A stretch of DNA of 43,156 bases from Oscillatoriales cyanobacterium PMM_0080. GTDB lineage: Bacteria; Cyanobacteriota; Cyanobacteriia; Cyanobacteriales; Microcoleaceae. The position numbers were made by a program, and so were the translations under genes. The stretch spans positions 1 to 43,156 of the forward strand of contig CASBQF010000129.1 in NCBI GenBank assembly GCA_949127775.1. The letters are read 5' to 3'. Under the pieces are notes generated by a model. It worked only from the letters and a program-made list of their open reading frames with translations, made no database searches and was not told where the DNA came from. Positions 34,444-43,156 of this stretch are shown in pieces. Position 1 is the first letter of the stretch. Each line of letters opens with the position of its first letter.

Positions 34444-34955
34444 CCCCCAGTAAATGCTCGAAACACCCACCCAAAAAACAGCACACTCAAGAAAATTACA
34501 CCACCGACAATTAACATCAAACCCAACAGCAAAGCCGCCACAAATAACCAATCAGCTTTTTTACCAGCAGGTTCGGGGGAACCTAAATGAGCATCCAGCA
34601 ATTCTATATTCTTGACATTAGCTTTCCAACCAACATCCAACAAGTCTCCAGCCACGGGTACAGTGCCTGCAACTGTATCAAATACGATGTTAGCTGCCAT
34701 CTTGACTAAAGTCTCTTGTGGCACTCCCATTTGAGCGGATTTGAAGACTACATAACCTGCAAAAACTGAGCCGATCAAATCGCCGCCACCCGGTATCAAT
34801 CCCAATATCGGATCGAGTCCAATTCGGTATTTTGTGCCGGGAATCGGAATTGCATTGTCGAGTAAATGGCTGATTTTCCGCAGACGACGCAAGGATGCCA
34901 CCTGAGATTTGCTGGAAGTATTTGTGGGTGAATTTTGTATAGGAGAACGAGACAT
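34440..34955 (-). CDS. DUF4112 domain membrane protein
   Basis: A 171-residue protein. ATG 34955 is preferred over an in-frame ATG 81 bases upstream, because AGGAG lies eight bases before it. The DUF4112 core (about residues 23-120) reads RLRKISHLLDNAIPIPGTKYRIGLDPILGLIPGGGDLIGSVFAGYVVFKSAQMGVPQETLVKMAANIVFDTVAGTVPVAGDLLDVGWKAN, with the typical GLDPxxGLxPGGGD motif. A C-terminal membrane segment (WLFVAALLLGLMLIVGGVIFLSVLFFGWVF) follows. No function is established. Its 3' end meets the xisI remnant on the opposite strand. Confidence 0.88.
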   Translation of the reverse strand: MSRSPIQNSPTNTSSKSQVASLRRLRKISHLLDNAIPIPGTKYRIGLDPILGLIPGGGDLIGSVFAGYVVFKSAQMGVPQETLVKMAANIVFDTVAGTVPVAGDLLDVGWKANVKNIELLDAHLGSPEPAGKKADWLFVAALLLGLMLIVGGVIFLSVLFFGWVFRAFTGG

Positions 34956-35093
34956 TTTGATTACTCCTGATTGCAATATTAATATTGATTCTGGTATGGG
35001 CTCTTTCGGGTTTATGAGATTGTCGATTATGGGCAATTATTGGTCGCGAACCCGCCCCTACAAAATTTAACATCATATAAGTCCGAATACAGA

Positions 35094-35124
35094 GAAACCC
35101 GGCTTTTATTCAAAACCGGGTTTC
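35094..35124 (-). terminator. Hairpin downstream of dnaK
   Basis: GAAACCCGG (35094-35102) pairs with CCGGGTTTC (35116-35124). On the minus strand it follows the dnaK stop by about 35 bp. There is no long T-run, so its action as a terminator is uncertain. A GTAGGGGCGGGTTCGCGACC motif on the minus strand nearby (about 35045-35064) belongs to the GTAG repeat class. Confidence 0.45.
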
Positions 35125-35157
35125 CTACTTCTAACTGCGGGCTTTTAGCTTGGCCTA

Positions 35158-37065
35158 CTATTTGTTGCCTTCAGTGAAGTCGGCATCAATCACGTCGTCG
35201 CCGCCACCAGTCGGGCCGCCGTCTCCAGGGCCGCCAGGGCCACCAGCGCCGTCAGTTGGGCCGCCAGCTTGTTGGTACAGGCTGCTGCTGACAGCGTAGA
35301 ATGCTTGCTGCAACTCTGTTGTCATGGTTTTGATGCGATCGTCATCTTCACTCTCGATCGCCTCGCGCAAGTCTTTGATCAATCCTTCAACCTTAGTCTT
35401 GTCATCAGCAGGAACTTTATCACCCAGTTCTGCCAACTGCTTCTCGATTTGATAGGCTAAAGAATCACCTTGGTTTTTACGATCGATCTTTTCGCGACGT
35501 TCCTTGTCAGCAGCCGCATTCGATTCGGCTTCCCGAACCATGCGCTCGACTTCATTGCTAGGCAAAGTAGAAGCACCAGTAATGCTAATCGATTGCTCCT
35601 TGCCAGTACCTTTATCCTTAGCAGCTACATTCAAAATACCGTTAGCATCGATATCAAATGTAACTTCAATTTGAGGTACGCCACGAGGGGCTGGGGGAAC
35701 TCCATCCAAACGGAATGTTCCCAAATCTTTGTTATCATTCGCCATTTCTCGTTCGCCTTGCAAAACGTGAATTTCCACGTTTGTTTGGCCGTCTACCGCA
35801 GTCGAGAAAGTTTCCGACTTCTTAGTAGGAATAGTGGTGTTGCGGGGAATGATTTTGGTCATCACGCCGCCCAAGGTTTCTACGCCGAGAGATAGCGGAG
35901 TAACGTCCAGCAACAGGATGTTTTTGACTTCGCCTGCTAGCACGCCAGCTTGGATTGCTGCACCGACTGCTACCACTTCATCCGGGTTTACCGTTTGGTT
36001 CGGGTCTTTACCGAGGATTTTTTTGACCAGTTCTTGCACGGCTGGAATGCGTGTAGAACCACCAACTAAGACGACTTCATTAATTGCAGATTTGTCTAGT
36101 TTGGCATCGCGAATCGCGTTTTCTACGGGAATGCGAGAACGATCGATCAAATCCGAGCAGAGTTCTTCAAACTTGGCCCGCGTCAAAGTCGTGTCCAAGT
36201 GTTTTGGCCCGTCTTGAGTCGCAGTAATAAATGGCAAGTTGATTTCGGCTTGGGTAACGCTCGACAGTTCAATCTTGGCTTTTTCGGCTGCTTCTGTCAG
36301 ACGTTGCAGTGCTTGTTTGTCTTTGCGGAGGTCAATTCCTTCGGCTCTTTGGAAGTCTCCGGCGATGAAATCAACAATTTTTTTGTCGAAGTCGTCACCG
36401 CCGAGGTGGGTGTCTCCAGAAGTTGACAATACTTCAAATACGCCGTCGCCAACTTCCAGAATAGATACGTCGAAAGTACCGCCACCTAAGTCAAATACGA
36501 GGATGGTTTCGTTGCTCTTTTTATCTAAGCCGTAAGCTAAAGCTGCTGCTGTAGGTTCGTTAATAATCCGCAGCACTTCAATACCGGCAATTTTTCCAGC
36601 GTCTTTAGTAGCTTGGCGCTGGGAATCGTTGAAGTAGGCGGGAACTGTGATCACCGCTTGGGTGACTGTTTCGCCGAGGTATTTGCTGGCGTCTTCTACG
36701 AGTTTGCGTAATACTTGCGCGGAAATTTCTTCCGGAGCAAATTGCTTGCCGCGGGCGGGACAGTCGAGCTTGAGACTGTTGCCGACTTTCAGGACTTTGT
36801 ATGAAACTTCGGTGGTTTCGTGGGTTACTTCGTCAACCCGGCGCCCGATAAACCGTTTTACTGAGTAAAAGGTGTTTTCGGCGTTCATCACGGCTTGACG
36901 CTTGGCGATTTGTCCGACTAGCTGGTCGCCATTTTTGGCATATGCTACTACGGAAGGTGTGGTGCGACCCCCTTCGGCGTTGGCTATGACGGTGGGTTTG
37001 CCGCCTTCCATAACTGCGACGCAGGAGTTTGTCGTACCTAAGTCAATTCCAACTACTTTTCCCAT
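35158..37065 (-). CDS. dnaK: Molecular chaperone DnaK (Hsp70)
   Basis: A 635-residue Hsp70. ATPase domain: [108 protein letters not shown] and [19 protein letters not shown]. The linker [12 protein letters not shown] leads to the substrate-binding domain and helical lid. The C terminus is a Gly/Pro/Asp-rich tail ([17 protein letters not shown]) ending DADFTEGNK, the usual EEVD-like acidic end replaced by a cyanobacterial form. No CIRCE operator was found upstream. Cyanobacteria typically carry several dnaK genes; this is the conserved dnaK2-like form by its sequence, though paralogue identity is an inference. No grpE or dnaJ is adjacent. Confidence 0.96.
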   Translation of the reverse strand: MGKVVGIDLGTTNSCVAVMEGGKPTVIANAEGGRTTPSVVAYAKNGDQLVGQIAKRQAVMNAENTFYSVKRFIGRRVDEVTHETTEVSYKVLKVGNSLKLDCPARGKQFAPEEISAQVLRKLVEDASKYLGETVTQAVITVPAYFNDSQRQATKDAGKIAGIEVLRIINEPTAAALAYGLDKKSNETILVFDLGGGTFDVSILEVGDGVFEVLSTSGDTHLGGDDFDKKIVDFIAGDFQRAEGIDLRKDKQALQRLTEAAEKAKIELSSVTQAEINLPFITATQDGPKHLDTTLTRAKFEELCSDLIDRSRIPVENAIRDAKLDKSAINEVVLVGGSTRIPAVQELVKKILGKDPNQTVNPDEVVAVGAAIQAGVLAGEVKNILLLDVTPLSLGVETLGGVMTKIIPRNTTIPTKKSETFSTAVDGQTNVEIHVLQGEREMANDNKDLGTFRLDGVPPAPRGVPQIEVTFDIDANGILNVAAKDKGTGKEQSISITGASTLPSNEVERMVREAESNAAADKERREKIDRKNQGDSLAYQIEKQLAELGDKVPADDKTKVEGLIKDLREAIESEDDDRIKTMTTELQQAFYAVSSSLYQQAGGPTDGAGGPGGPGDGGPTGGGDDVIDADFTEGNK

Positions 37066-37572
37066 AGGGGTGTTCCGGCTCCAATGACTACAAAATTTTG
37101 ATTTTCTATCTGTGCGATAGTCTGATTATTCAGGACTGCGATTTCACCTGGGGGGTGTACGGATAGTGAGTCCAGTTTTAATACAGTCTTCGATAGGGTG
37201 CTTATCTCTATACTGCGGGCGGTTAGACCTTGGGATGAAGGCGTGTTTACCGAACCTGTTAGGGACGGTTGCATTCGTCGGGCCTGTAACGCTACAGTTG
37301 TTGACTGCTTTTCTTTACTCTTCCTAATGTACGGGGTTTGATCGATCGCGGTATTGTGGCAAACCGTATACTTTGTGTTGTATTTGCCGTCTCTGTTGTA
37401 TATAAATTTTATGCGGCTGGTTTGGGCGATTCCCTAGGGGATAGCTAAGCTCGCGTGTTCTTTTGGATGCAAAATAAAAGTAAAATTGATCAGTTATAGT
37501 CATGTTATGTAGCGGTTGGATCGGAGGAAGATCGCTATAAAAAACAATTTCCTCTTCGCATACTGTCAACGG
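37066..37572. other. Intergenic region upstream of dnaK
   Basis: About 500 bp between two minus-strand genes. The dnaK leader and promoter must lie in 37066-37400; GGAG is present about 13 bases before ATG. I found neither an inverted TTAGCACTC (HrcA operator) nor a coding frame worth calling. A TCAACTG heptamer tract (37566-37592) touches the treY stop codon. Confidence 0.55.
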
Positions 37573-40383
37573 TCAACTGTCAACTGTCAACTGACCAATC
37601 AGCAGAGCTGCGGGAAAGTAAGTCAGAGCTTCACCAATTGCCAGAGTATCGTTACTTTCTACCACCTGATTTGTAATTGCATCTTTCCAAACCGACGGCA
37701 TTTGCTCCGACAATTCCAGATGAGTATCTTCCCAGACTTGTTTGCCGATCGGCATTTCTTCCGGTTTGACAACTCCCGTCAAAAATCGGGGAGCGATCGC
37801 AATAATTGTAGTATCTTCAAAAGTTCTGGCAAAAGCAACCACATTATCTTTAAACGTGCCGACTACTTCCAGGGGTCGATAGTCGCCAGATTGAAAAACT
37901 TGCAAGTATTTTTTTCTGGCCTCTAGAACTCTTGCTGTCAAAAACAGCTTAATTCTAGCATCTTCCCGCGTCGCAATCAAATCTTCAACCAGTTGCAAAA
38001 TATCCGTCTGAGCTTGCTGTTTAATTTGCCGCAACACCTCGATTCTGCGGTCAAAATCAACGGGACGGCGGTTGTCCGGATCGACGTGGCTTAAATCCCA
38101 AAATTCCGTGCCTTGATAGATATCTGGAACGCCCGGAGCCGTGATTTTTAGCAGCGTTTGAGACAAAGAATTGAAAATACCGTAATCAGCTACTTTTTTC
38201 CAGAAAGGCGTAAATGTCTTGAGGAATTGATTTTGTTCCGAAGGTTCGAGAACGCTATCGATAAAGGTCATAAATCCAGTTTCGTAGTCGTTGTCAGGCC
38301 TCAGCCAAGCTGTATAAACTTTAGCTTCGCGGACAGCTTTGATCGCATAATCTTTCAGGCGATCGACATAATCAGTGTTTTCAATTCCCTCAAACGGAAA
38401 ACTGCCTAGCAGAGTTTGGTAGAAGAAGTATTCGTCATTGGTATCGGGAACCATGCGATTCACAAAGTTAACTTTCTTAGAAGAGTTTAACTCTCTCCAA
38501 GACTTGACTTGTTGTTCCCATTCATCAGGAATTTCTGACAAAATATTAAGTCTCGCTCGCACATCTTCGCCACGTTTGGTATCGTGGGTAGCTGTAGCAT
38601 TCATTTTGTGCGGCCAAGCTACTTGCTGCTGTTTGTTGAACTCGTGAAAATCTGTCAGCAAAACGCCGAACTGACTCGGGTTTCCTCCCACTTCGTTGAG
38701 GGATAAAAGTCGATAGTAGACGTATAACAGCGTATCTTCAATGCCTTTAGCCATCAAAGGCCCTGTCAACTGCTGGAGTTTCATCACAAAGTGTCGGCGC
38801 TGCTCTTTTTGTTCGGCTGTGAGGGTTTCTTCTTCTTCGAGCAACAGCACCGTTTCGATAAATTTAAGTTCTTTGAGGAGTCGCGGCACTTGTTCCTTGG
38901 CGTGGGCGATCGCATATTTGACGTAAGTGCGATCGGACTCTCGCAAACCCTCTTGATTTATATAAGTTCGGTAAACTGGAAAAATCGTCAAAACCGCAGC
39001 CAGCGCTTTTTCCAAACCCGGCCGAGTAAAATCGTTTCCCTGTCTCGATTGACCGGAGATATTCTTCAACAGTTGAGCCAGATTGTCAACATCTCCCGCC
39101 AAATTCTTCTCAACAATCAGCCCTTTTTTATCTAAAAATAACTGTTCATAGGGAATATTCAGTCGAGTAAATCTCTGATATATTTCACTAAATTGCTGTT
39201 CGCGATCGCACCGACAAAAAACGCCGTTTACATAATTCAAAAAATCGTAACCACTCGTTCCTTCAATCGGCCAATATGACGGCAAATCTTCCTCGTGTTC
39301 CAGGATTTTTTCCACAGTAATGTAAATGTCCCCGGTTCTCTCCCGGAGTCGTTTCAAATATTCTGTCGGATCGTAAAGTCCGTCGATGTGGTCGATTCTC
39401 AATCCGGTAAACTTTCCCTCTTCAACCATGTCGAATATCAGAGCATGGTTTTTGTGAAAAACTTTGATTTCTTCTACTTTTACCGAAATTAGTTCGTTGA
39501 CAGTAAAAAATCTTCGATAGTTAATTTCTTCGGCGCCCACTTTCCAGAAAGCCAGACGGTAAAACTGCTCGGAAAGTAACTCGTCCAGCAAATTAAAGCT
39601 TTCGGAATTGCCCTTTTCTCCGTTAAAAAAATTGATATTTTCATCGATAAATTCCTGCACAATCGGATTTTGATTGTAGAGTTCCCACAGCAGTCCTTTG
39701 ACAAAAGCTATCTGATCGTATCGGGCTTTACCTTTAGTTTCTGAAGGTGTATTTTTGATCAGATAAAGAATTCCCAGAAACTTGATAAAATCTGGATGGC
39801 GTCTGCCCAATTCCCTACCTAAATGCCCCAAATTATGACTGATGAATTTAGCGTAAGATTCAATTTTTACGGGTAATTTTAAGTCATAGTAATTGATTGT
39901 AAGCCCAATTTCGCTGTATTTGAGTTGAATCTCGCCATTCTCCAGACACTCTCCATAAAAATTTCCCAGCAGCGGAGCCAGCACTCTACCCCTGAGATGT
40001 TCGTAAGCGTGATTCCATTCAATATCGAAATAATCGAAATAGTCGGAATCCGGGCCATGTTCCAATACATCTAACAGCAACAAATTTTGAGTGTCGTAAG
40101 CCATGTGATTCGGAACAATATCTTGCAGCCATCCCATGTTCCGCTTCTTGATTTCGTCCGTGAGCGCTTCAAAGTTTTCTGATGTTCCTAATTCGGGATT
40201 TAGCTGATTTGAGTCAACGATATCGTATCCGTGGGTACTGCCTTTTCTAGCTTTAAATATCGGTGAGGCGTAAACGTCGGTAATTCCTAATTCTTCCAGA
40301 TAGCCAAGGATTTGTTTGGCAGCTTGAAAGTTAAAACCTGCATGAAATTGAATCCGATAAGTTGTTGTGGGAATTCTCAGCAT
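37573..40383 (-). CDS. treY: Maltooligosyl trehalose synthase
   Basis: A 936-residue GH13 enzyme that rearranges the reducing-end alpha-1,4 bond of malto-oligosaccharides to alpha,alpha-1,1, forming maltooligosyl trehalose. ATG 40383 with AGGAG upstream. Features: TYRIQFHAGFNFQAAKQILGYLEELGITDVYASPIFKARKGSTHGYDIVD, DIVPNHMAYD, GLRIDHIDGLYDPTEYL with the catalytic Asp, IYITVEKILEHEEDLP with the acid/base Glu, TATHDTKRGEDVRARLN, and PGVPDIYQGTEFWDLSHVDPDNRRPVDF. Length fits the family. Together with treZ, 163 bp upstream on the same strand, it makes trehalose from glycogen, a compatible solute against drought and salt. Confidence 0.96.
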   Translation of the reverse strand: MLRIPTTTYRIQFHAGFNFQAAKQILGYLEELGITDVYASPIFKARKGSTHGYDIVDSNQLNPELGTSENFEALTDEIKKRNMGWLQDIVPNHMAYDTQNLLLLDVLEHGPDSDYFDYFDIEWNHAYEHLRGRVLAPLLGNFYGECLENGEIQLKYSEIGLTINYYDLKLPVKIESYAKFISHNLGHLGRELGRRHPDFIKFLGILYLIKNTPSETKGKARYDQIAFVKGLLWELYNQNPIVQEFIDENINFFNGEKGNSESFNLLDELLSEQFYRLAFWKVGAEEINYRRFFTVNELISVKVEEIKVFHKNHALIFDMVEEGKFTGLRIDHIDGLYDPTEYLKRLRERTGDIYITVEKILEHEEDLPSYWPIEGTSGYDFLNYVNGVFCRCDREQQFSEIYQRFTRLNIPYEQLFLDKKGLIVEKNLAGDVDNLAQLLKNISGQSRQGNDFTRPGLEKALAAVLTIFPVYRTYINQEGLRESDRTYVKYAIAHAKEQVPRLLKELKFIETVLLLEEEETLTAEQKEQRRHFVMKLQQLTGPLMAKGIEDTLLYVYYRLLSLNEVGGNPSQFGVLLTDFHEFNKQQQVAWPHKMNATATHDTKRGEDVRARLNILSEIPDEWEQQVKSWRELNSSKKVNFVNRMVPDTNDEYFFYQTLLGSFPFEGIENTDYVDRLKDYAIKAVREAKVYTAWLRPDNDYETGFMTFIDSVLEPSEQNQFLKTFTPFWKKVADYGIFNSLSQTLLKITAPGVPDIYQGTEFWDLSHVDPDNRRPVDFDRRIEVLRQIKQQAQTDILQLVEDLIATREDARIKLFLTARVLEARKKYLQVFQSGDYRPLEVVGTFKDNVVAFARTFEDTTIIAIAPRFLTGVVKPEEMPIGKQVWEDTHLELSEQMPSVWKDAITNQVVESNDTLAIGEALTYFPAALLIGQLTVDS

Positions 40384-40546
40384 ATTGATTTGACTCCTAA
40401 TTGATTAGTTGGTCGATCGGGTTTTTTACAAAAGACAAGATTGCATAAATCTTTGATTGATAGAGTAACCGCAGATGAAATGCAGATTAACGCAGATTAA
40501 CGCAGATGCATTCAAGATTGTTTACGAATAAATGCAATCTTGTTTA

Positions 40547-42376
40547 CTATTTCTGTATTAATTCGTAGAGTGCGAAACTCTGTGGTTTAACAGTCAATTC
40601 TTGCTGTGAAGTTATCTTTTCAGGCAAGCTAGAACCGGAACCCATCCATTTTACATCAGCAGAGTCTAAAATCTTTTGCCAATTTCCTTGGGGAAGTGGG
40701 GCAGTGAAAGCGACCTCTTGGTTGTTGAAGTTTAGAATGCAGAATATCTGACTTTCATCTGTCCATCGACGTAGAAATAAGATTTTTTCTGCTTCGATGC
40801 TGGACACTTCTAGGTTGGTTTTATCCAGTTTTTTCAGGGCGGGGATAGTGCGCCGCAGTTGAATCAAATGTTGGTGCCATTCCCAGAGGATTTTGTGTTT
40901 ACCTTCTGTTTGTTTTTCCCAGTTTAATTTGCATTTTTGGAAACTTTCTGGACTTTGGGGGTCTTGAAATTCGCCTCGATCTTGAAAGCTTTTAAATTCT
41001 TCCTTTTTGTCCTTACGGATAGCTTCAATTAAGTTTTCATCGGAGTGGGAAACGAAGTAGAAAAATGGTGCTTCTTCTCCGTATTCTTCTCCCATAAATA
41101 GGAATGGAATATAGGGAGAAATTAAGACAGTGCCTGCGGCAAGTTTTAGTGCTTCAAAATCAACAATTTTAGAGAGTCTGTCTCCTAAAATACGGTTGCC
41201 GATTTGGTCGTGGGTTTGCGAGAATACTACAAATTTATGGCCAGGTTCATCCTTGACGGAATTGCCGTGTTTTCGCTTTCTGTGGGGGGCGTATTGGCCG
41301 GAGTAAACAAAGCTTTCTTTGAAGGCTTTTTCGAGATGTTCGCACTTGCCAAAATCTTGGTAGTATCGGTCATTTTCTCCGGTAATTAAGGCGTGCAGTG
41401 CATGGTGAAAATCGTCGCACCATTGGGCATCTAGCCCGAATCCTCCTAGTTCTTTCGATCGCAAAACGCGGACATCATTTAAGTCGGTTTCTGCGATTAA
41501 GTAAAGTTTCCTTCCCATTTCTTGAGAAATGTCGGCTGTGGTATCGGATAGTTCTTCCAAAAACGGTCGGGCACTTACTTCAAATATGGCTTGAATTGCA
41601 TCTAATCTTAGGGCGTCGATGTGATAGTCTCGGAACCAGTAGAGGGCGTTTTCAATAAAGTAGTTGCGCACGCCGTCGCTGTAGGCGTCGTCGAAGTTGA
41701 GGGGGTCTCCCCAAATCGAGCCGTATTTTGATGTAAAGTAGGGGCCGAATTCCGGGAGATAGTTGCCTTCGGGGCCGAGGTGGTTGAAAACTACATCAAG
41801 TATGACTGAGATACCTTGTTTGTGGCAGGCATCGATCAGTTTTTTGAATCCTTCGGGGCCGCCGTAGGAGTTTTGGACGGCGTAGGGATATACGCCGTCG
41901 TATCCCCAGTTTCGCTCGCCGGGAAATTGGGCGACTGGCATTATTTCTATGGCGTTTATTCCCAGTTTTTTTAGTTGGTTGAGCTGGGATATTATTGCTT
42001 CAAATGTTCCTGGTTGGGTGAATGTACCGACGTGTAATTCGTAGATTACCATTTCTGGTAATGGTACGCCTTGCCAATCTGTATCTGTCCAGGTAAAGGC
42101 GCTTTCATCTATTACTTGCGAAGGGCCATGCACGCCTTGGGGCTGATATTTTGAGGCGGGGTCTGGTCGATCGCCTTTTGCTTCTATTTGATATGTGTAA
42201 AGGCTTCCAGGTGGGATGTCTGTAGCTGTGGTTTGCCAATAACCTGCGGCGGATTGTTTCATGGGAATCAGGCGTTTGTCTGGGGAAGCAAGTTGGACGG
42301 CCACTCGGTTGAGGGTGGGGCCCCAAACGGTAAACTCACATTGGTTGTTTCCGAGGTAGTTTGCTCCTATCTTCAC
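40547..42376 (-). CDS. treZ: Malto-oligosyltrehalose trehalohydrolase
   Basis: A 609-residue GH13 enzyme that releases trehalose from maltooligosyl trehalose. I chose GTG 42376: AGGAG is upstream and the family begins KIGANYLGNNQCEFTVWGP; a TTG 60 bases further up gives a longer frame without support. The N-terminal CBM48-like domain (about residues 5-85) leads to the barrel: VIYELHVGTFTQPGTFEAII, IEIMPVAQFPGERNWGYDGVYPYAVQNSYGGPEGFK, DVVFNHLGPEGNYL, DALRLDAIQAIFEVS with the nucleophile Asp, YLIAETDLNDVRV with the acid Glu, and FSQTHDQIGNRI. It is transcribed before treY and is likely co-transcribed with it. Confidence 0.96.
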   Translation of the reverse strand: MKIGANYLGNNQCEFTVWGPTLNRVAVQLASPDKRLIPMKQSAAGYWQTTATDIPPGSLYTYQIEAKGDRPDPASKYQPQGVHGPSQVIDESAFTWTDTDWQGVPLPEMVIYELHVGTFTQPGTFEAIISQLNQLKKLGINAIEIMPVAQFPGERNWGYDGVYPYAVQNSYGGPEGFKKLIDACHKQGISVILDVVFNHLGPEGNYLPEFGPYFTSKYGSIWGDPLNFDDAYSDGVRNYFIENALYWFRDYHIDALRLDAIQAIFEVSARPFLEELSDTTADISQEMGRKLYLIAETDLNDVRVLRSKELGGFGLDAQWCDDFHHALHALITGENDRYYQDFGKCEHLEKAFKESFVYSGQYAPHRKRKHGNSVKDEPGHKFVVFSQTHDQIGNRILGDRLSKIVDFEALKLAAGTVLISPYIPFLFMGEEYGEEAPFFYFVSHSDENLIEAIRKDKKEEFKSFQDRGEFQDPQSPESFQKCKLNWEKQTEGKHKILWEWHQHLIQLRRTIPALKKLDKTNLEVSSIEAEKILFLRRWTDESQIFCILNFNNQEVAFTAPLPQGNWQKILDSADVKWMGSGSSLPEKITSQQELTVKPQSFALYELIQK

Positions 42377-42788
42377 TTTGAGTTGTTCTCCTGATAAAAT
42401 AGGTTGGTGGTACGATCGCCATTTAAGCGCTATCAAATACTTTAGGTGACTATTGGGTGCTTGTTTTGAATAAACATTAGATCGGGAGGGCGGGTTTTGC
42501 CTTCATACACTGGCTTATTTCATGGATTATTAGCTAAACCCGCCCCTACAAGTTTTTTGGCAATGACCTACTTACTGAAAATAACAAACAACTAACTTGA
42601 GACAGACCGATCGCAGGCTAGAATTATGGCTGGGGCAAAAGTAGCGGTTGGCTATGTATAAATTAGACCATGAATTTGCACTCTTGGCGATCGCCAAATT
42701 AGCCATCTGCAATGGTTAATATTTATTGTCTATATACTTTCTAAAATCTATCCAAGGGTAGATCGCAATTAATCACGAGTGTGCACTT
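42377..42788. other. Divergent intergenic region between treZ and the debranching enzyme gene
   Basis: A gene-free 412-bp stretch that must contain the promoters of both the treZ-treY pair and the glycogen debranching gene. It includes an inverted repeat GGGCGGGTTTTGCC (about 42488) and GCTAAACCCGCCCCTACA (ending about 42550); on the minus strand this reads TGTAGGGGCGGGTTTAGC, another member of the GTAG repeat class. Two HIP1-like GCGATCGCC sites occur near 42690. Confidence 0.6.
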
Positions 42789-43156
42789 ATGGTTCTTGAT
42801 TTTGGACGGGAAATCTGCTGCAATCTAGACTCGGCGGAGTCTCGCGAGTGGTTGGTCACGAACGGGATCGGCGGTTATGCTAGCGGGACGATCGCCAATC
42901 TACTCACCCGCCGCTATCACGGGCTGCTGGTTGCCGCCCTCAAACCTCCGCTGGGACGGACTTTGATGCTCGCCAAGCTGGACGAAACGGCTGTCTATGC
43001 CGATCGCCCCTATCCGCTTTATACCAACCGTTGGGCCGACGGGACGATCGAACCTCACGGCTACAAATACGTCGAAAGTTTTCACCTCGAAGGTACGACG
43101 CCTGTTTGGAGATTTGCTCTCGCTGATGCCATCCTCGAAAAGCGGATTTGGATGCA
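42789..43156 (+). CDS. Glycogen debranching enzyme (amylo-alpha-1,6-glucosidase type), 5' part
   Basis: The first 122 codons of a gene cut off by the end of the window, from ATG 42789. The peptide reads MVLDFGREICCNLDSAESRE, WLVTNGIGGYASGTIANLLT, then RRYHGLLVAALKPPLGRTLM and KYVESFHLEGTTPVWRFALA. This is the N-terminal domain of archaeal/bacterial-type glycogen debranching enzymes (GDE_N, preceding a GH133 catalytic domain): the WLVTNGxGGYASGTI and RRYHGLL motifs are diagnostic. It removes alpha-1,6 branches from glycogen. Divergent from treZ, it would supply linear malto-oligosaccharides to TreY and TreZ. Confidence 0.88.
   Translation, partial: MVLDFGREICCNLDSAESREWLVTNGIGGYASGTIANLLTRRYHGLLVAALKPPLGRTLMLAKLDETAVYADRPYPLYTNRWADGTIEPHGYKYVESFHLEGTTPVWRFALADAILEKRIWM

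Noticed and set aside
37066-37320. CIRCE/HrcA operator upstream of dnaK
   Set aside because: I looked for TTAGCACTC and its inverted partner and found neither.

Overview
The window looks like chromosomal DNA of a filamentous, non-heterocystous-type cyanobacterium (Oscillatoria/Microcoleus-like). The evidence is the very frequent HIP1 octamer GCGATCGC, heptameric short tandem repeats, the alkane pathway pair aar-ado, a PII gene, XisI remnants, and several protein families largely restricted to cyanobacteria. The genus is inferred from general resemblance only.

Layout. 1-3.5 kb: a double-GNAT acetyltransferase, a CofE-like anchored protein and a solo DUF433 gene. 3.5-4.3 kb: a gene graveyard with the 3' end of a xisI gene, an unrecognised coding remnant and three palindromic repeats. 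4.3-8.4 kb: a two-gene signalling operon (hybrid histidine kinase, then a receiver-kinase). 8.7-13.6 kb: a SIMPL protein, a DUF1232 protein, PcrA helicase flanked on both sides by the same repeat family, and a Uma2 protein. 13.8-16.5 kb: a D-ribulose kinase-like gene carrying a palindrome inside its coding sequence, then a four-gene minus-strand run (RelE-type toxin, Phd-type antitoxin, two DUF433 proteins). 16.6-27.3 kb: ilvB with a zinc-ribbon tail, an MFS transporter, glnB, rdgB, a putative nuclease-fold protein, a beta-propeller lipoprotein, a phosphohexomutase, folE and an SDR. 27.5-30.9 kb: accA, aar and ado, i.e. fatty acid supply and alkane synthesis. 31.0-35.0 kb: a decayed TnpB/IS605-type end, an orphan sugar ABC permease, a small membrane protein, an unrecognised 342-aa protein, a frameshifted xisI start and a DUF4112 protein. 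35.2-43.2 kb: dnaK, treY and treZ (trehalose from glycogen), and divergently the start of a glycogen debranching enzyme cut by the window edge.

The most unusual signal is the intergenic DNA. At least six unrelated repeat families (GGACACGGC-, GCGGTTTCAACCGC-, GCGGACTTCAGTCCGC-, GGGCAATTC-, GGGCGGTGCC- and GGGCGAAGC-types) share one architecture: GTAG directly 5' of a hairpin, usually as two inverted units. This is the layout of REP/BIME sequences handled by REP-associated tyrosine transposases (RAYTs). Some copies are nested in larger inverted-repeat elements, some begin exactly at stop codons, one lies in frame inside a kinase gene, and several mark the broken edges of gene remnants. No RAYT gene is present in the window. 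I saw no rRNA, tRNA or CRISPR array.
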